Positions 24,442 through 33,697 are shown, numbered from the stretch's first letter. The stretch: DNA of 64,000 nucleotides from Sphingosinicella sp. (GCA_013816585.1 JACDEE010000006.1:62001-126000); one strand, 5' to 3'. The notes: generated by a model not told the origin, from the letters alone. Program-made: numbers and translations.

Positions 24442-26220
24442 ATGCACGTTGCATTTCCGCGCAGGCGCATGGAAACGCCGGACGCTGGCCTTGCCTATTC
24501 GGTACAGGCGCAGGCAGCGCGTTATTATTCGGTTTCGGAAGGCGCGATGGATGAGGCGCGCCAGGATTATCTCGACGCTTTGCCGGTGGCGGCGTCGGTA
24601 CTTTGCCAGAATGAAGCAGGCCGAAGCTTCATCGACATCAGCAACGAGATATTCTGCGGGGCGGCCGATTGGGATCCTGCCAAGGATCCGATCTGGATCG
24701 ACCAGATCGAATTTTTCAAGGCGACCGGCATCGGTCCCGCGCTGGACGATTTCCTGAAGCGCGGCGAAAAGGCGTTTCAGTTCGATCGGCAGGAGAGCCA
24801 GAGCATAAGCGGGCGCCATTATACCGTCCGGCTGTCCCGGCTGCGGTCCACTCCTTACGCGCCCCAAAGGTGCCTGATGTCGCTGATCGACAAGACAATG
24901 CAGGTGGAAACCGAAAAGAATCTGCGTGCCGAAATGCTTCGCGACAGCCTGACGGGGCTTCCCAACCGGCTGGCCTTTAACGAGCGGGTGGCCGCGGTCT
25001 TCGGCGATCCGCTGTTCAAGGAGGGCAGTCACGCCGTGCTGGTCGTGGACGTGACCCGTTTCAGCCGCGTCAACGAATCTGTGGGTGCGCTGGCGGGCGA
25101 TGAATTGCTGATCACCTTTGCCCGGCGCCTTTGCTCGGTCCTCCGACCCGGCGACTTCCTGGCCCGCACCGGCGGTGACGAATTCGGAATATTGATCCGC
25201 CTCGATCGCGGCATGAAGGACGCGCTTCGCTTTGCCGATCGGATCAAGGCCGAGCTTTCGATGCCCTTTCACCTTTCCGAAATGGAAATTTGCGTCGATT
25301 GCTCGATTGGCTGCGCCCTGTTCGGCAGCCATTCCAATCTACCCGAAGAATTGCTGCGCAACGCCCAGTTCGCGCTGAAACGGGCCAAGACCGCCGGGCG
25401 CACACAGCTTTACGAGCCCGACGAAGCGCATGCCGCCCGACGCCGCTTCAGGATCGAAACCGACCTTCGCCGCGCGATCGAGGCGGACCAGCTGGAGCTG
25501 GCCTTTCAGCCGCTGATCGATCTTTCCACCGGCGCCATCTCCGGATTCGAGGCCCTGGCGCGGTGGGACCACGAGGAGGACGGCCATGTCTCCCCAACAG
25601 AATTCATTCCCGTCGCGGAGGAATCGGGGCTGATCCTTCCGCTGGGGCAATGGGCGCTAGCCGCAGCGCTGGACGTGCTCGCCGATTGGGACCGCCAGGC
25701 CGGCCGGAAGCTTCCCATCTATATGGGCGTCAATTTGTCGGCGGTTCAGATCCAGCGCGACGATGTTTCAGCGGTGGTTGCGGTCGCGTTGAAGAAGAGC
25801 GGCATCGAAGGCGGAAGGCTGATGCTGGAATTGACCGAAAGCGCGATCGTTCACGACCCTGAGCGGGCCGCCGAAGTGCTGGAAGCAATGCGCGCTTTGA
25901 ACGTCCAGGTGGCGATGGACGATTTCGGAACCGGCTATACCTCGCTCGCTTATCTGCAACGGCTTCCGATCGACCTGCTCAAGATCGACAGTCGTTTCGT
26001 AACCGGCATGCTGGGCGATCCGGATTCCGCGGCCATCGTGCGCGCGATCCTCTCGCTTGCCGACGCGCTGGGGATGGCAACGGCGGCGGAAGGCGTGGAA
26101 TGCGCCGATCTGGCCGCCGAGCTGAAGCGCATGGGCTGCACCAACGGCCAGGGCTTTCATTTTTCCGAGCCTCTTGGTGCCGAAGCGGCACTCGATTACT
26201 GGATGTCGCGGAGCGCCTGA
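24442..26220 (+). CDS. GGDEF-EAL cyclic-di-GMP protein
   Basis: A 592-residue cytoplasmic protein: an N-terminal region (about 30-160) that may be a PAS-like sensor, a GGDEF domain (about 165-320) and an EAL domain (about 335-590). The diguanylate cyclase motif GGDEF is intact and the inhibitory site RPGD lies five residues before it. In the EAL domain EALARWD, NLSAVQI, ELTES, DDFGTGYTSL and KIDSRFV are all present, so phosphodiesterase activity is also likely. Which activity prevails cannot be told. It begins 40 bases after parC; the ATG at 24442 lacks a clear ribosome-binding site and the real start may be at 24469 or 24547. Confidence 0.88.
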   Translation: MHVAFPRRRMETPDAGLAYSVQAQAARYYSVSEGAMDEARQDYLDALPVAASVLCQNEAGRSFIDISNEIFCGAADWDPAKDPIWIDQIEFFKATGIGPALDDFLKRGEKAFQFDRQESQSISGRHYTVRLSRLRSTPYAPQRCLMSLIDKTMQVETEKNLRAEMLRDSLTGLPNRLAFNERVAAVFGDPLFKEGSHAVLVVDVTRFSRVNESVGALAGDELLITFARRLCSVLRPGDFLARTGGDEFGILIRLDRGMKDALRFADRIKAELSMPFHLSEMEICVDCSIGCALFGSHSNLPEELLRNAQFALKRAKTAGRTQLYEPDEAHAARRRFRIETDLRRAIEADQLELAFQPLIDLSTGAISGFEALARWDHEEDGHVSPTEFIPVAEESGLILPLGQWALAAALDVLADWDRQAGRKLPIYMGVNLSAVQIQRDDVSAVVAVALKKSGIEGGRLMLELTESAIVHDPERAAEVLEAMRALNVQVAMDDFGTGYTSLAYLQRLPIDLLKIDSRFVTGMLGDPDSAAIVRAILSLADALGMATAAEGVECADLAAELKRMGCTNGQGFHFSEPLGAEAALDYWMSRSA

Positions 26221-27401
26221 TCGACGTGCCGCCGCGCGAGATCGCGCTGGGCCATTTCATCCTCGGGAAATCCGATAGCCGCCCATTCACGCTCGATTGC
26301 CTGCAAGGCCGCCGCGACCATTGGCCCCGCTTTCAAGCCCATTGCGATAAGATCGCCCCCGCCAAAACGAAAACGGGGGCGCGTCCAGCCGGCGAGGTCG
26401 GCGGCCTTTTCGGGCTCGTTTTGAAGAAGCAACCGGTCGACCGCTTCGGCGCCGCCAATTCGATAGGCAAGAGCCTTCGGATCGGTGGCATCGGATTCGC
26501 TCCGGAACGCGGCGGAAACGAGGCGCTTCAGCGCCTTGGCGGACAGGCGGAGGCGTGGCGCCACGGCGGCGGCTAGATCCGGGTTTGCCGGGAGCAAGGC
26601 GGAAAGGCGGCGAAGAGGACCCCCCTCCACGCCGGCTTGCCGTTCGGTCTCGATCAATTGCGAAAGCCGGTCGACAGAGGCTTGTGTAATTTCCGGCAAT
26701 ACCGGCCGAAAGATATTTTCCTGAACCATGATCCCGACGGACGGGGCGGGATCGGGCAAAGCGAGCAGCTTCAGCAATTCGTCCGCGATCCGTTCGCGCG
26801 AAAGCGCCATCAGGTCGTTGGCTCGCTCAGCGCAGGCGCGGAGCGCGTGCGGATCCGGATCGCCCCGTCCGAAACGGGCATGGAAACGGAAGAAGCGCAG
26901 GATCCGTAAATGATCCTCGGCAATGCGGGTCAGGGGATCTCCGATGAAGCGAAGCTCGCGCGCCTCCAGATCGTCGAGCCCGCCGAAATAGTCGAAAATT
27001 TCGAATGTCGAAGGTTCGGCGGACAAGGCGTTGATCGTGAAATCGCGGCGGGCGGCGTCTTCCTTCCAGTCTTCGGTATAGGCGATGGTGGCGCGCCTTC
27101 CGTCGGTCGATACATCGCGGCGGAGCGTGGTAATTTCCACCACGCCATCGGGCAGCACGGCAGTGATCGTTCCATGGGCAAGGCCGGTCGGGACCGGCTT
27201 AAGTCCCGCCCGGCGCACCCGTTCGATCACGTCCTGGGGCGTCAACCGCGTCGCCAGATCGATATCGCTTACGGCGATGTCCAGCAAAGTATCGCGGACG
27301 CAGCCTCCCACATAGCGCGTGTCGCCCGCACCGGCGCCAAGCGCCTCCAGCAGGGCGCCCATGCCCTCCCGGGTCTGCCAGGAGGCTTTGGGCAATTTCA
27401 T
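26196..27401 (-). CDS. cca: CCA tRNA nucleotidyltransferase (poly(A) polymerase family)
   Basis: A 401-residue class II nucleotidyltransferase. YVGGCVRDTLLDIAVSDIDLAT holds the catalytic DxD; RRDFTINAL and IGDPLTRIAEDHLRILRFFRF are the next conserved blocks. It adds or repairs the 3'-terminal CCA of tRNAs. The ATG at 27401 overlaps the NUDIX stop by 4 bases. Its C-terminus overlaps the end of the convergent GGDEF-EAL gene by 25 bases. The operon DUF1285-NUDIX-CCA transferase is a common alphaproteobacterial arrangement. Confidence 0.92.
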   Translation of the reverse strand: MKLPKASWQTREGMGALLEALGAGAGDTRYVGGCVRDTLLDIAVSDIDLATRLTPQDVIERVRRAGLKPVPTGLAHGTITAVLPDGVVEITTLRRDVSTDGRRATIAYTEDWKEDAARRDFTINALSAEPSTFEIFDYFGGLDDLEARELRFIGDPLTRIAEDHLRILRFFRFHARFGRGDPDPHALRACAERANDLMALSRERIADELLKLLALPDPAPSVGIMVQENIFRPVLPEITQASVDRLSQLIETERQAGVEGGPLRRLSALLPANPDLAAAVAPRLRLSAKALKRLVSAAFRSESDATDPKALAYRIGGAEAVDRLLLQNEPEKAADLAGWTRPRFRFGGGDLIAMGLKAGPMVAAALQAIEREWAAIGFPEDEMAQRDLARRHVDQALRDIQ

Positions 27402-28000
27402 GACACGCACTTCAGCCGGCGGCTCAGATTGACGATCATGGCGGCGGTCGCTCCCCAGATGCGGCGGTCGTGCCACATGATCTCATAATAGGATCTCGGG
27501 CTTCCCCGCCACTCCACATTGCGGACGACATGATGGTCCGGCGCCATCAGGTGGCGCAGAGGAACCTCGAAGATCGCCGCGACCTCGCCGGGTTGGGGGG
27601 TGAGTGCAAGGTCCGGCGGCACTACGCCGATCACGGGAGTGACTTCATAGCCGGTGATCGTTCGATAGAGATCGGCGATACCGACGATCTTCACCATCGA
27701 CGGGTCGAGGCCGATTTCCTCTTTCGCCTCCCGCAGCGCGGCTTCGACCGGTCCATGATCTTCGGGATCGATCCGGCCGCCCGGAAAGGCGACCTGGCCG
27801 GCATGCTGGCGAAGCGTGTCGGGGCGCAAGGTGAGGATCACCGTGGGATCTGGGCGATCGACGATCGGCACCAGCACCGCCGCCGGAGTGACCAGCTGGT
27901 CGCCGTCCACCAATGGATCGTGCGGGTCGCCTTCCAGCAGGGTCGGCGTTCCGCGATGGCCAAGTTCCAGCGCCTCGCGAAGCCGTTCGGCAAGGCTCAT
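27398..28000 (-). CDS. NUDIX hydrolase, CoA pyrophosphatase-like (NudL type)
   Basis: A 200-residue protein with the NUDIX box GGRIDPEDHGPVEAALREAK followed by EEIGL and, before it, the stretch LRQHAGQVAFPGG typical of the CoA-pyrophosphatase (NudL/YeaB) branch. It would split CoA into 3',5'-ADP and 4'-phosphopantetheine. The start at 28000 overlaps the DUF1285 stop by 4 bases and the end overlaps the CCA transferase start by 4 bases, so three genes are tightly coupled. Confidence 0.88.
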   Translation of the reverse strand: MSLAERLREALELGHRGTPTLLEGDPHDPLVDGDQLVTPAAVLVPIVDRPDPTVILTLRPDTLRQHAGQVAFPGGRIDPEDHGPVEAALREAKEEIGLDPSMVKIVGIADLYRTITGYEVTPVIGVVPPDLALTPQPGEVAAIFEVPLRHLMAPDHHVVRNVEWRGSPRSYYEIMWHDRRIWGATAAMIVNLSRRLKCVS

Positions 28001-28566
28001 GCGGGGGCATCCAGCGGAAAGAAGCGGCCGCCGCTCCAAAGGCCCAGGGGATCCGCGCCTTCGGCCAGGGCCAGTTCGGCCAGTTCGTAATAAACCGGAC
28101 GCGCGACCAGAGCTTCGAGTCCTTTGCGTACTTCGACATAAGGATGGGGACCGTCATCGGCCGTGCCGAGCCGCAGTGGGTGATCGGGGCCGGCCACCAC
28201 CAGGTCGCCCGTATTCAGGCGAAAGGCCAGGGATCGTTCACGGCTTTCGCCTTCGGACTTGAGTTCGACCGCGACGAACGGCGCATCCTCGACCTCGATG
28301 TCCAGCTTCTCCACCGGCGTCACCAGCACGAAGCCGCCGTCGGGTTCGCGGCGCAATATGGTGGAGAACAAACGTACCATGGCGGGCCGGCCGATCGGGC
28401 TGCCTTCATGAAACCAGGTGCCGTCGCGCGCGATCCGCATCGCGCTTGGCCCGCAATGGGTCGGATTCCAGCTTTCGACCGGGGGCAATTTCTTATCGTC
28501 GGCGAGGCGCGCAATCTCGGCCAGCGACAAAGTGGAAAGGTCCGGCGGCGGCTCGGGCGAGGGCAT
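27997..28566 (-). CDS. DUF1285 family protein
   Basis: A 189-residue cytoplasmic protein. VESWNPTHCGPSAMRIARDG followed by TWFHEGSPIGRPAMVRLFSTIL is the DUF1285 signature; VTPVEKLDIEVEDAPFVAVEL completes the domain. Function is unknown. It is the first gene of a coupled operon with a NUDIX hydrolase and CCA transferase. The ATG at 28566 is preferred to an upstream one because the added residues are unsupported. Confidence 0.85.
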   Translation of the reverse strand: MPSPEPPPDLSTLSLAEIARLADDKKLPPVESWNPTHCGPSAMRIARDGTWFHEGSPIGRPAMVRLFSTILRREPDGGFVLVTPVEKLDIEVEDAPFVAVELKSEGESRERSLAFRLNTGDLVVAGPDHPLRLGTADDGPHPYVEVRKGLEALVARPVYYELAELALAEGADPLGLWSGGRFFPLDAPA

Positions 28567-28666
28567 GGCGGCTGGATTAGGCGATCCGCGCGGGCAGCGC
28601 AAAGGGGAAGGAGGGGGCTCGCTCCCTTACTTGTCGCGGGGGAGGGGCTCCCCTAATCATCCCTTC

Positions 28667-29416
28667 ATGAGCAATGAGTTTGAAGGTCCGCGAACCGCGA
28701 TCGTCACCGGCGGCGCCAGGCGGATCGGCGCCGCGCTCTGCCGCGCTTTGGCGGAAGATGGTTGGCATCTCGTCATCCATTGCAACGAATCACTGGCCGA
28801 AGCCGAGACGCTCGCCGCGGAGCTTGGCAATGCCGTGGTCGTGAAGGCGGAGCTGGCCTCCCCGGACGCTGCCGGGCGGATCGTCGAGGTAGCCGCCGGC
28901 CTTCCTCCGTTGCGGCTGCTGATCAACAATGCGTCGCGCTTCGATCATGACAGCGCCGACGATTTCAGCGTCGAAGCCTGGGATGCGCATGCGGCGATCA
29001 ATCTTCGAGCGCCGGCCTTGCTGACGCAGGCCTTTGCCCGGAGCGGGGGAGAGGGGGGGCTGATCGTCAATATACTTGATGCCAAGCTCGCGCAGCCCAA
29101 TCCCGATTTCTTCACCTATACGATATCCAAGATGGGCCTTGCGGGCCTGACCGAGCTGACCGCGCGCGCTTATGCGGCGAGGAATATCCGCGTTTGCGCG
29201 ATCGCTCCTTCCGTGACGCTCGTTTCCGGGCCGCAAAGCCGCGAGAATTTCGACAAGGTGCACAAGATGAATGCGCTGGAGCGCGGTGTCCGCGTCGAGG
29301 AGATTGTCGCCGCTTTGCGCTTCATCATCGCAACACCGACCTTGACGGGCCAGACGATTGCATTGGATGGGGGCCAAAGATTCCTCGGCCTCGGCCGCGA
29401 CGTTCAATTTCTGTAG
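28667..29416 (+). CDS. Short-chain dehydrogenase, pteridine-reductase-like
   Basis: A 249-residue SDR. TGGARRIGAALCRALAEDG is the NADP-binding glycine motif with the ARRIG signature common to pteridine reductases (FolM/PTR1); INNASRFD and YTISKMGL (catalytic Tyr and Lys) are present. The usual catalytic Ser is replaced by Asp (VNILDAKL), again as in pteridine reductases. The next gene, 31 bases downstream, encodes a FolB-like protein, which supports a role in reducing dihydropterin or dihydrofolate. Confidence 0.8.
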   Translation: MSNEFEGPRTAIVTGGARRIGAALCRALAEDGWHLVIHCNESLAEAETLAAELGNAVVVKAELASPDAAGRIVEVAAGLPPLRLLINNASRFDHDSADDFSVEAWDAHAAINLRAPALLTQAFARSGGEGGLIVNILDAKLAQPNPDFFTYTISKMGLAGLTELTARAYAARNIRVCAIAPSVTLVSGPQSRENFDKVHKMNALERGVRVEEIVAALRFIIATPTLTGQTIALDGGQRFLGLGRDVQFL

Positions 29417-29447
29417 GCAGTTTCAGTCATTTTTTCCGGAGCGGCTC

Positions 29448-29852
29448 ATGCCCGATAATATCGTCAAGCTGGACGGGCTGGTGCCCGAACGGCTCGCGCC
29501 CAAGACGCGCAAGATCGTGCTCGAGGATTATTGCCTGCCGGTGGACATTGGCTTTCATGAATTCGAAGTCGGAAATCCCCAGCGGCTGTACGTGACCGTC
29601 GAGGTGTGGGTGGACGAAGGCTCCTTTGCGGCAAGCGACGATGAAGCCGTGGCCTGGAATTACGATTTCCTTCGCTCGGAGATCGGCCGGATCGCCGCGT
29701 CAAAGCGGTTCAACCTTCAGGAAACTTTCGTCCGGGAGATTTATGACCTGGTGGCGGCGCGCCGGGGAGTGACGGCTTTGCGCGTTTCCAGCCGCAAGCC
29801 CGACATTTATCCAGATTGTGCCGGAGTCGGCGTGGACCTCGCCTCCTTCTAG
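29448..29852 (+). CDS. folB: FolB-type dihydroneopterin aldolase-like protein
   Basis: A 134-residue protein with a single FolB domain: KIVLEDYCLPVDIGFHEFEVGNPQRLYVTVEVWVD split across two strands and the helix NLQETFVREIYDLV, then SRKPDIYPDCAGVGVDL. Family members include dihydroneopterin aldolase and 7,8-dihydroneopterin epimerases in folate synthesis. It follows the pteridine-reductase-like SDR after 31 bases with a CCGGAG ribosome-binding site. A short hairpin (29849-29866) covers its stop codon. Confidence 0.78.
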   Translation: MPDNIVKLDGLVPERLAPKTRKIVLEDYCLPVDIGFHEFEVGNPQRLYVTVEVWVDEGSFAASDDEAVAWNYDFLRSEIGRIAASKRFNLQETFVREIYDLVAARRGVTALRVSSRKPDIYPDCAGVGVDLASF

Positions 29853-29862
29853 CCGGTTCTGG

Positions 29863-30762
29863 CTAGCCCGGGAGCCGGCCCAGCGCCCGGTTGCGGGCGC
29901 AAGGACCAAGCCTGTCGATGACCAGCCGGTAATCGGCGCGGATCGCATTCGCCTGTGCGGTATCCGCATCAGCCAGGCTTTGCGAAGGAAGCGCACTGGG
30001 CAGGGTACAGGCCAGGCGATACCAGAGCAGGCTATCCCTGGCGGGCGGACCCGCCGCATCGTCGACGATCTCCGCCAGTGCCACCGCCCAGCGTGGCTGC
30101 TCGCCGGGGCGGCGAAGCACGCTCAGCGAAACCGGGCGTCCGTCCGCGGCCTGAAGGAATATCTGGGTCTCACTCTCGCCGGGAAGCGTGCCCGGCACAT
30201 GGAAGGCCCGGCCGAGACCGCTGATTCGGGGCGGTGCATCGGCCCGCGCGGCGTCGCGCAGGATAGCGCGCACGCGCTCGGCGTCTGGCGCAGACCAGGC
30301 AATTTGCGCATCCGGCGCCGCCAGCCGCAATTCGCCCGGCCGTCCGGCGACCGGCGAGGCGAAGAGGATATGCTCGCTTTTCCTGGCAAGTTTGGGCGCG
30401 CGCGCTGCCGCATCGACCGGAAGATCGGCAAGATAAACGACCTTGGGGGATAACCCGCTGGGCCCCTTGATCAGCGAGACGATGTCGGCCTCGACGTAGA
30501 AACGCGCCTTTCCCGCGGGAACGGTGGCGGCATCCGCGCCTTTCAGCCGTGCCGATCGGGCGACTCTTACATGAACCACCACTGGTACCGGCAGGGCGAG
30601 ATCGGCCATGTCGGCATAAGTGAATGGCGACGACGGGAGGGGCGTCTGTGATTCGGCAGGCACCGAAAAAACGAGCGCCACCGCCATAAGTGCGAGTGCG
30701 GCAATTTCCGGCTTCGGATATTTCTTCGCGTTAAGCATAGCCATTAAGAACCTATTTTCCAT
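29863..30762 (-). CDS. Exported protein of unknown function
   Basis: A 299-residue protein with an N-terminal hydrophobic segment (IAALALMAVALVFSVPAESQ, signal or anchor) and a mature part without membrane segments. It contains VPVVVHVRVARSARL and VYLADLPVDAAARAP, and a C-terminal Cys pair (CTLPSAL and GPCARNRALG). The family is not one I can name; such proteins are frequent in sphingomonads. The stop lies 11 bases from the folB stop (convergent). An alternative start at 30744 (MAMLNAKK) is possible. Confidence 0.65.
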   Translation of the reverse strand: MENRFLMAMLNAKKYPKPEIAALALMAVALVFSVPAESQTPLPSSPFTYADMADLALPVPVVVHVRVARSARLKGADAATVPAGKARFYVEADIVSLIKGPSGLSPKVVYLADLPVDAAARAPKLARKSEHILFASPVAGRPGELRLAAPDAQIAWSAPDAERVRAILRDAARADAPPRISGLGRAFHVPGTLPGESETQIFLQAADGRPVSLSVLRRPGEQPRWAVALAEIVDDAAGPPARDSLLWYRLACTLPSALPSQSLADADTAQANAIRADYRLVIDRLGPCARNRALGRLPG

Positions 30763-30984
30763 ACGCTTAGCAGCGCGAATTGCCGCTTTGAGCCATTTCG
30801 GGGCATGCCAGCTGAACCTTCACTGAAGGATTGCGTCCCCAACAGTGTCACGATAGAGACACCGTCCTTGTCCATGACATAATAGTACATTCAAACGTAT
30901 ACATGGACCCGGAATAGGATTGGCCGCGTTTAGCAGGCGCGTCGATCAAAGTTGAGTTTTCGAGAGAGGGAGTGTGGCTGTTTA

Positions 30985-31641
30985 ATGTCATATGCTGATC
31001 AAAAGATGAGCTCCGGCCGCATTACGGCGATTGTCATCGTCGCCTTGCTGCACGCTCTTCTCGGCTACGCCTTTATCACGGGGCTTGCCTATAATGTCGT
31101 GAAGCAGGTCGCGAAAGATTTGAAGACGTTCGACGTCGAGGAGCCACCGCCCCCCGAGGAAGAACCTCCCCCCCCTCCGCCCGATCAGCCGGCTGCGCCT
31201 CCTCCACCGGCAGCTCCGCGCTCGGTCGTGCCGAATATGCCGAGCCCCAATCCGTTGCCGGCACCTCCGCCGGCGCCGATGCCTACTCCGCCGGCCCCGC
31301 CCGCACCGGTTGCGCCACCCGCGCCGCCGCCGCCGCCGAAAAGGGTGGAGCCTGCGAGGGCGAAGACCAATCTGGCGTCCTATGTGACGAACGACGATTA
31401 TCCGCCTTCGGCCGTCCGCGCCGAAGAACAGGGCACGACCGGCTTCCGATTGACCGTGGGGCCCAACGGCCGCGTGACCAATTGCGAAATAACTTCGTCC
31501 AGCGGTTCATCGTCGCTCGACAGTACGACCTGCCGGCTGATGCGCAGCCGGGCTCGGTTCACTCCGGCGACCGATAGTACTGGCAGCACTACTACAGACA
31601 CCGTGTCCAGTAGGATCCGATGGGTCCTTCCGGACGAGTAA
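30985..31641 (+). CDS. tonB: TonB energy transducer
   Basis: A 218-residue protein: one N-terminal inner-membrane helix (ITAIVIVALLHALLGYAFI), a long Pro-rich spacer (about 52-120; repeated PPPP, PEEEPPPPPP and APPAPPPPP) that spans the periplasm, and a C-terminal TonB domain (YPPSAVRAEEQGTTGFRLTV followed by Cys-containing CEITSSSGSSSLD). TonB couples the proton-motive force to outer-membrane receptors, such as that at 11520-13478. It heads the tonB-exbB-exbD-exbD operon. Confidence 0.9.
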   Translation: MSYADQKMSSGRITAIVIVALLHALLGYAFITGLAYNVVKQVAKDLKTFDVEEPPPPEEEPPPPPPDQPAAPPPPAAPRSVVPNMPSPNPLPAPPPAPMPTPPAPPAPVAPPAPPPPPKRVEPARAKTNLASYVTNDDYPPSAVRAEEQGTTGFRLTVGPNGRVTNCEITSSSGSSSLDSTTCRLMRSRARFTPATDSTGSTTTDTVSSRIRWVLPDE

Positions 31642-31690
31642 GCCTTCCCATTCAAGTAGATTTATTCAGAATTGAGAGGAACGTTTTAAT

Positions 31691-32482
31691 ATGGCTACCC
31701 CAGCAGCTGGCGAAAATCCTTATGGCTTGTTGGCCGCGCTCGAACAGGGCGGGGCGATCGCAATCGCAACCTTCAGCATCCTCGTGATCATGTCGGCGGC
31801 TTCCTGGTACATCATGTTCGTGAAGCTGTTCGAACAGCAGAAGATCCTGAACCAGGGGAAGCGCGCGCGCACTACTTTCTGGCAGTCGGCCAACCTTCGC
31901 GAAGGCGCCGCCAAGCTGGAAAAGAACAGTGCCTATCGCCAGATCGTCGATGACGGCATCATTGCTCAGGAACAACATAACAAGCTGACCGATCCCATCG
32001 ATCAGCACGACTGGATGCTCGGTTCGCTGGCCCGTAGCCAGGGTGCAATCGCATCCAAGCTTTCGACCGGCCTCGCCTTGCTCGCAACCGTTGGCTCCAC
32101 CGCTCCCTTCGTAGGACTGTTCGGTACCGTGATCGGCATCTATCGTGCACTGATCAAGATCGGCGCCGCCGGTCAGGCATCGATCGACGCCGTCGCCGGC
32201 CCGGTCGGTGAAGCTTTGATCATGACCGCGCTCGGTCTCGCGGTCGCCGTTCCGGCGGTCATGGGCTATAACTGGCTGATGCGTCGCAACAAATCGGTTC
32301 AGGAAGAACTGGCCCGTTTCACCAACGACCTTCATGGCTACATGATGTCCAATGGTGCCGTTCGTCCGACGGTTCAGGGTCGCCCTGCCGCTGCCGGTAC
32401 GACGAGCAGCGTTCCGGCGGGCACGACCGCCACTGGAAGCGCAGTCAACACCACCAGCAACAACACGACCAAGAAGGTCTAA
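31691..32482 (+). CDS. exbB: ExbB proton-channel subunit
   Basis: A 263-residue MotA/TolQ/ExbB-family protein: a first membrane helix (AIAIATFSILVIMSAASWYIM), then the paired helices (GLALLATVGSTAPFVGLFGTV and ALIMTALGLAVAVPAVMGYN) that line the proton path. Its C-terminal tail is Thr/Ser-rich. GAGAGGAACG precedes the ATG. Located between tonB and the two exbD genes, 49 bases after tonB. Confidence 0.93.
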   Translation: MATPAAGENPYGLLAALEQGGAIAIATFSILVIMSAASWYIMFVKLFEQQKILNQGKRARTTFWQSANLREGAAKLEKNSAYRQIVDDGIIAQEQHNKLTDPIDQHDWMLGSLARSQGAIASKLSTGLALLATVGSTAPFVGLFGTVIGIYRALIKIGAAGQASIDAVAGPVGEALIMTALGLAVAVPAVMGYNWLMRRNKSVQEELARFTNDLHGYMMSNGAVRPTVQGRPAAAGTTSSVPAGTTATGSAVNTTSNNTTKKV

Positions 32483-32585
32483 CGGTCCTGGGGAAGGACG
32501 GGGCCAATTCCCGGCCTTCCCCGCGACAATCAGGCGCATTGGCAAGGGCATCCGCCCGGACCGAACAGGATAGGAATTTCACGCT

Positions 32586-33080
32586 ATGGCCATGAACGTA
32601 GGCCAAGAATCCGAAAGCGGCGAAGATACCCCGATGTCGGACATCAACACGACTCCGCTCGTAGACGTCATGCTGGTGCTTCTGATCATCTTCCTCATCA
32701 CCGTCCCGGTCGTCATTCAAACCATTCCGGTCGGGCTTCCGAAGGTTCGGTATGAAGCGACCACGACCAAGCCCGAAAACGTGTCGCTTACCGTACGCGG
32801 CGACGGTGCTGGTGGATGCGAAGTCTATTGGGGCCTGAAAAAGGTGAGCTCGGAAGACCTGCTCGACATGGCCGTCAAGAAACTCGAGGACGAGATCAAG
32901 CGCCAGGGCGGTGTCGAGAACATCACCGAGGAAACCATGCCGGAGGCGCATATCCGCGGCGACGTCAACACGCCCTATAAATGCATCGGCGGAGCGGTCT
33001 ACACGATGCAGCGTGCGGGCTTCTCGCGCGTCGGCTTCATTTCCGAACCGCCTCCCGGCGGATCGGTGCAGCGTCTTTGA
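32586..33080 (+). CDS. exbD: ExbD, first copy
   Basis: A 164-residue ExbD/TolR protein. SDINTTPLVDVMLVLLIIFL is the single membrane helix with the proton-carrying Asp (VDVMLVLL); the periplasmic domain follows. Compared with the second copy this one has a longer periplasmic insertion (CEVYWGLKKVSSEDLLDMAV). Tandem exbD genes after exbB are usual in Xanthomonas-like and sphingomonad TonB systems; the second paralogue is often needed only for some receptors. Confidence 0.92.
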   Translation: MAMNVGQESESGEDTPMSDINTTPLVDVMLVLLIIFLITVPVVIQTIPVGLPKVRYEATTTKPENVSLTVRGDGAGGCEVYWGLKKVSSEDLLDMAVKKLEDEIKRQGGVENITEETMPEAHIRGDVNTPYKCIGGAVYTMQRAGFSRVGFISEPPPGGSVQRL

Positions 33081-33108
33081 GCTTAAGATAGTTTAGGAGT
33101 ATTCTGTA

Positions 33109-33534
33109 ATGTCGATGTCAGCTGGTGGCGCCGAAGGCGAACCGATGATGGACATCAATACGACGCCGCTTATCGACGTCATGCTGGTGCTCCTCATCAT
33201 GTTCATCATCACCATCCCGATTCAAACTCACGCGGTGAAGATCGATTTGCCGGTTAATACCGAGAATCAGGAACCGCCGCCGATCGATCCGGTCAAAAAC
33301 TCGATCGTCATCTTGCCCAATCGAGCGATATTGTGGAACGGCACGCCGGTTAATACGGTGACGTTGCGTCAATATCTCGACATCACGACGACCATGACCC
33401 CGGAACCGGAATTGCATTTGCAGCCCGATCCGGAGGCTCCGTACGAAGTGGTCGACGAGGTGCTGGCCGTCACCAAGCACGCCAACATCACCAAGATGGG
33501 CTTTGTCGGCAACGAAGCTTACGGGAACTTCTAA
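33109..33534 (+). CDS. exbD: ExbD, second copy
   Basis: A 141-residue ExbD/TolR protein, 28 bases after the first copy. The membrane helix reads DINTTPLIDVMLVLLIMFII with the conserved Asp; the periplasmic part ends in VTKHANITKMGFVG. It is the last gene before a strong terminator (33563-33589). Confidence 0.92.
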   Translation: MSMSAGGAEGEPMMDINTTPLIDVMLVLLIMFIITIPIQTHAVKIDLPVNTENQEPPPIDPVKNSIVILPNRAILWNGTPVNTVTLRQYLDITTTMTPEPELHLQPDPEAPYEVVDEVLAVTKHANITKMGFVGNEAYGNF

Positions 33535-33562
33535 GCCTCGCACGGCAAGTGTGAAAAAGTTC

Positions 33563-33589
33563 AAGGCGGCCTTTCGGGGCCGCCTTTTT
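33563..33589 (+). terminator. Terminator of the tonB-exbB-exbD-exbD operon
   Basis: A 9-bp perfect stem AAGGCGGCC / GGCCGCCTT, a 6-base loop, followed by more Ts (TTTTT in all). Confidence 0.85.
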
Positions 33590-33697
33590 CTTGGCGCCGC
33601 GTTTCTGATGGGCCGGACCTGATTTCCGCAAGCATGTTATTCCCCGTTCGGGCCGCGTGAGTGCCGTCGGCCCCGGCCTGGAGCATGCCTTTGGCCT

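Noticed and set aside
29849-29866. Hairpin CTAGCC / GGCTAG over the folB stop
   Set aside because: Six base pairs only and no T-run in either direction; not enough for a terminator call.
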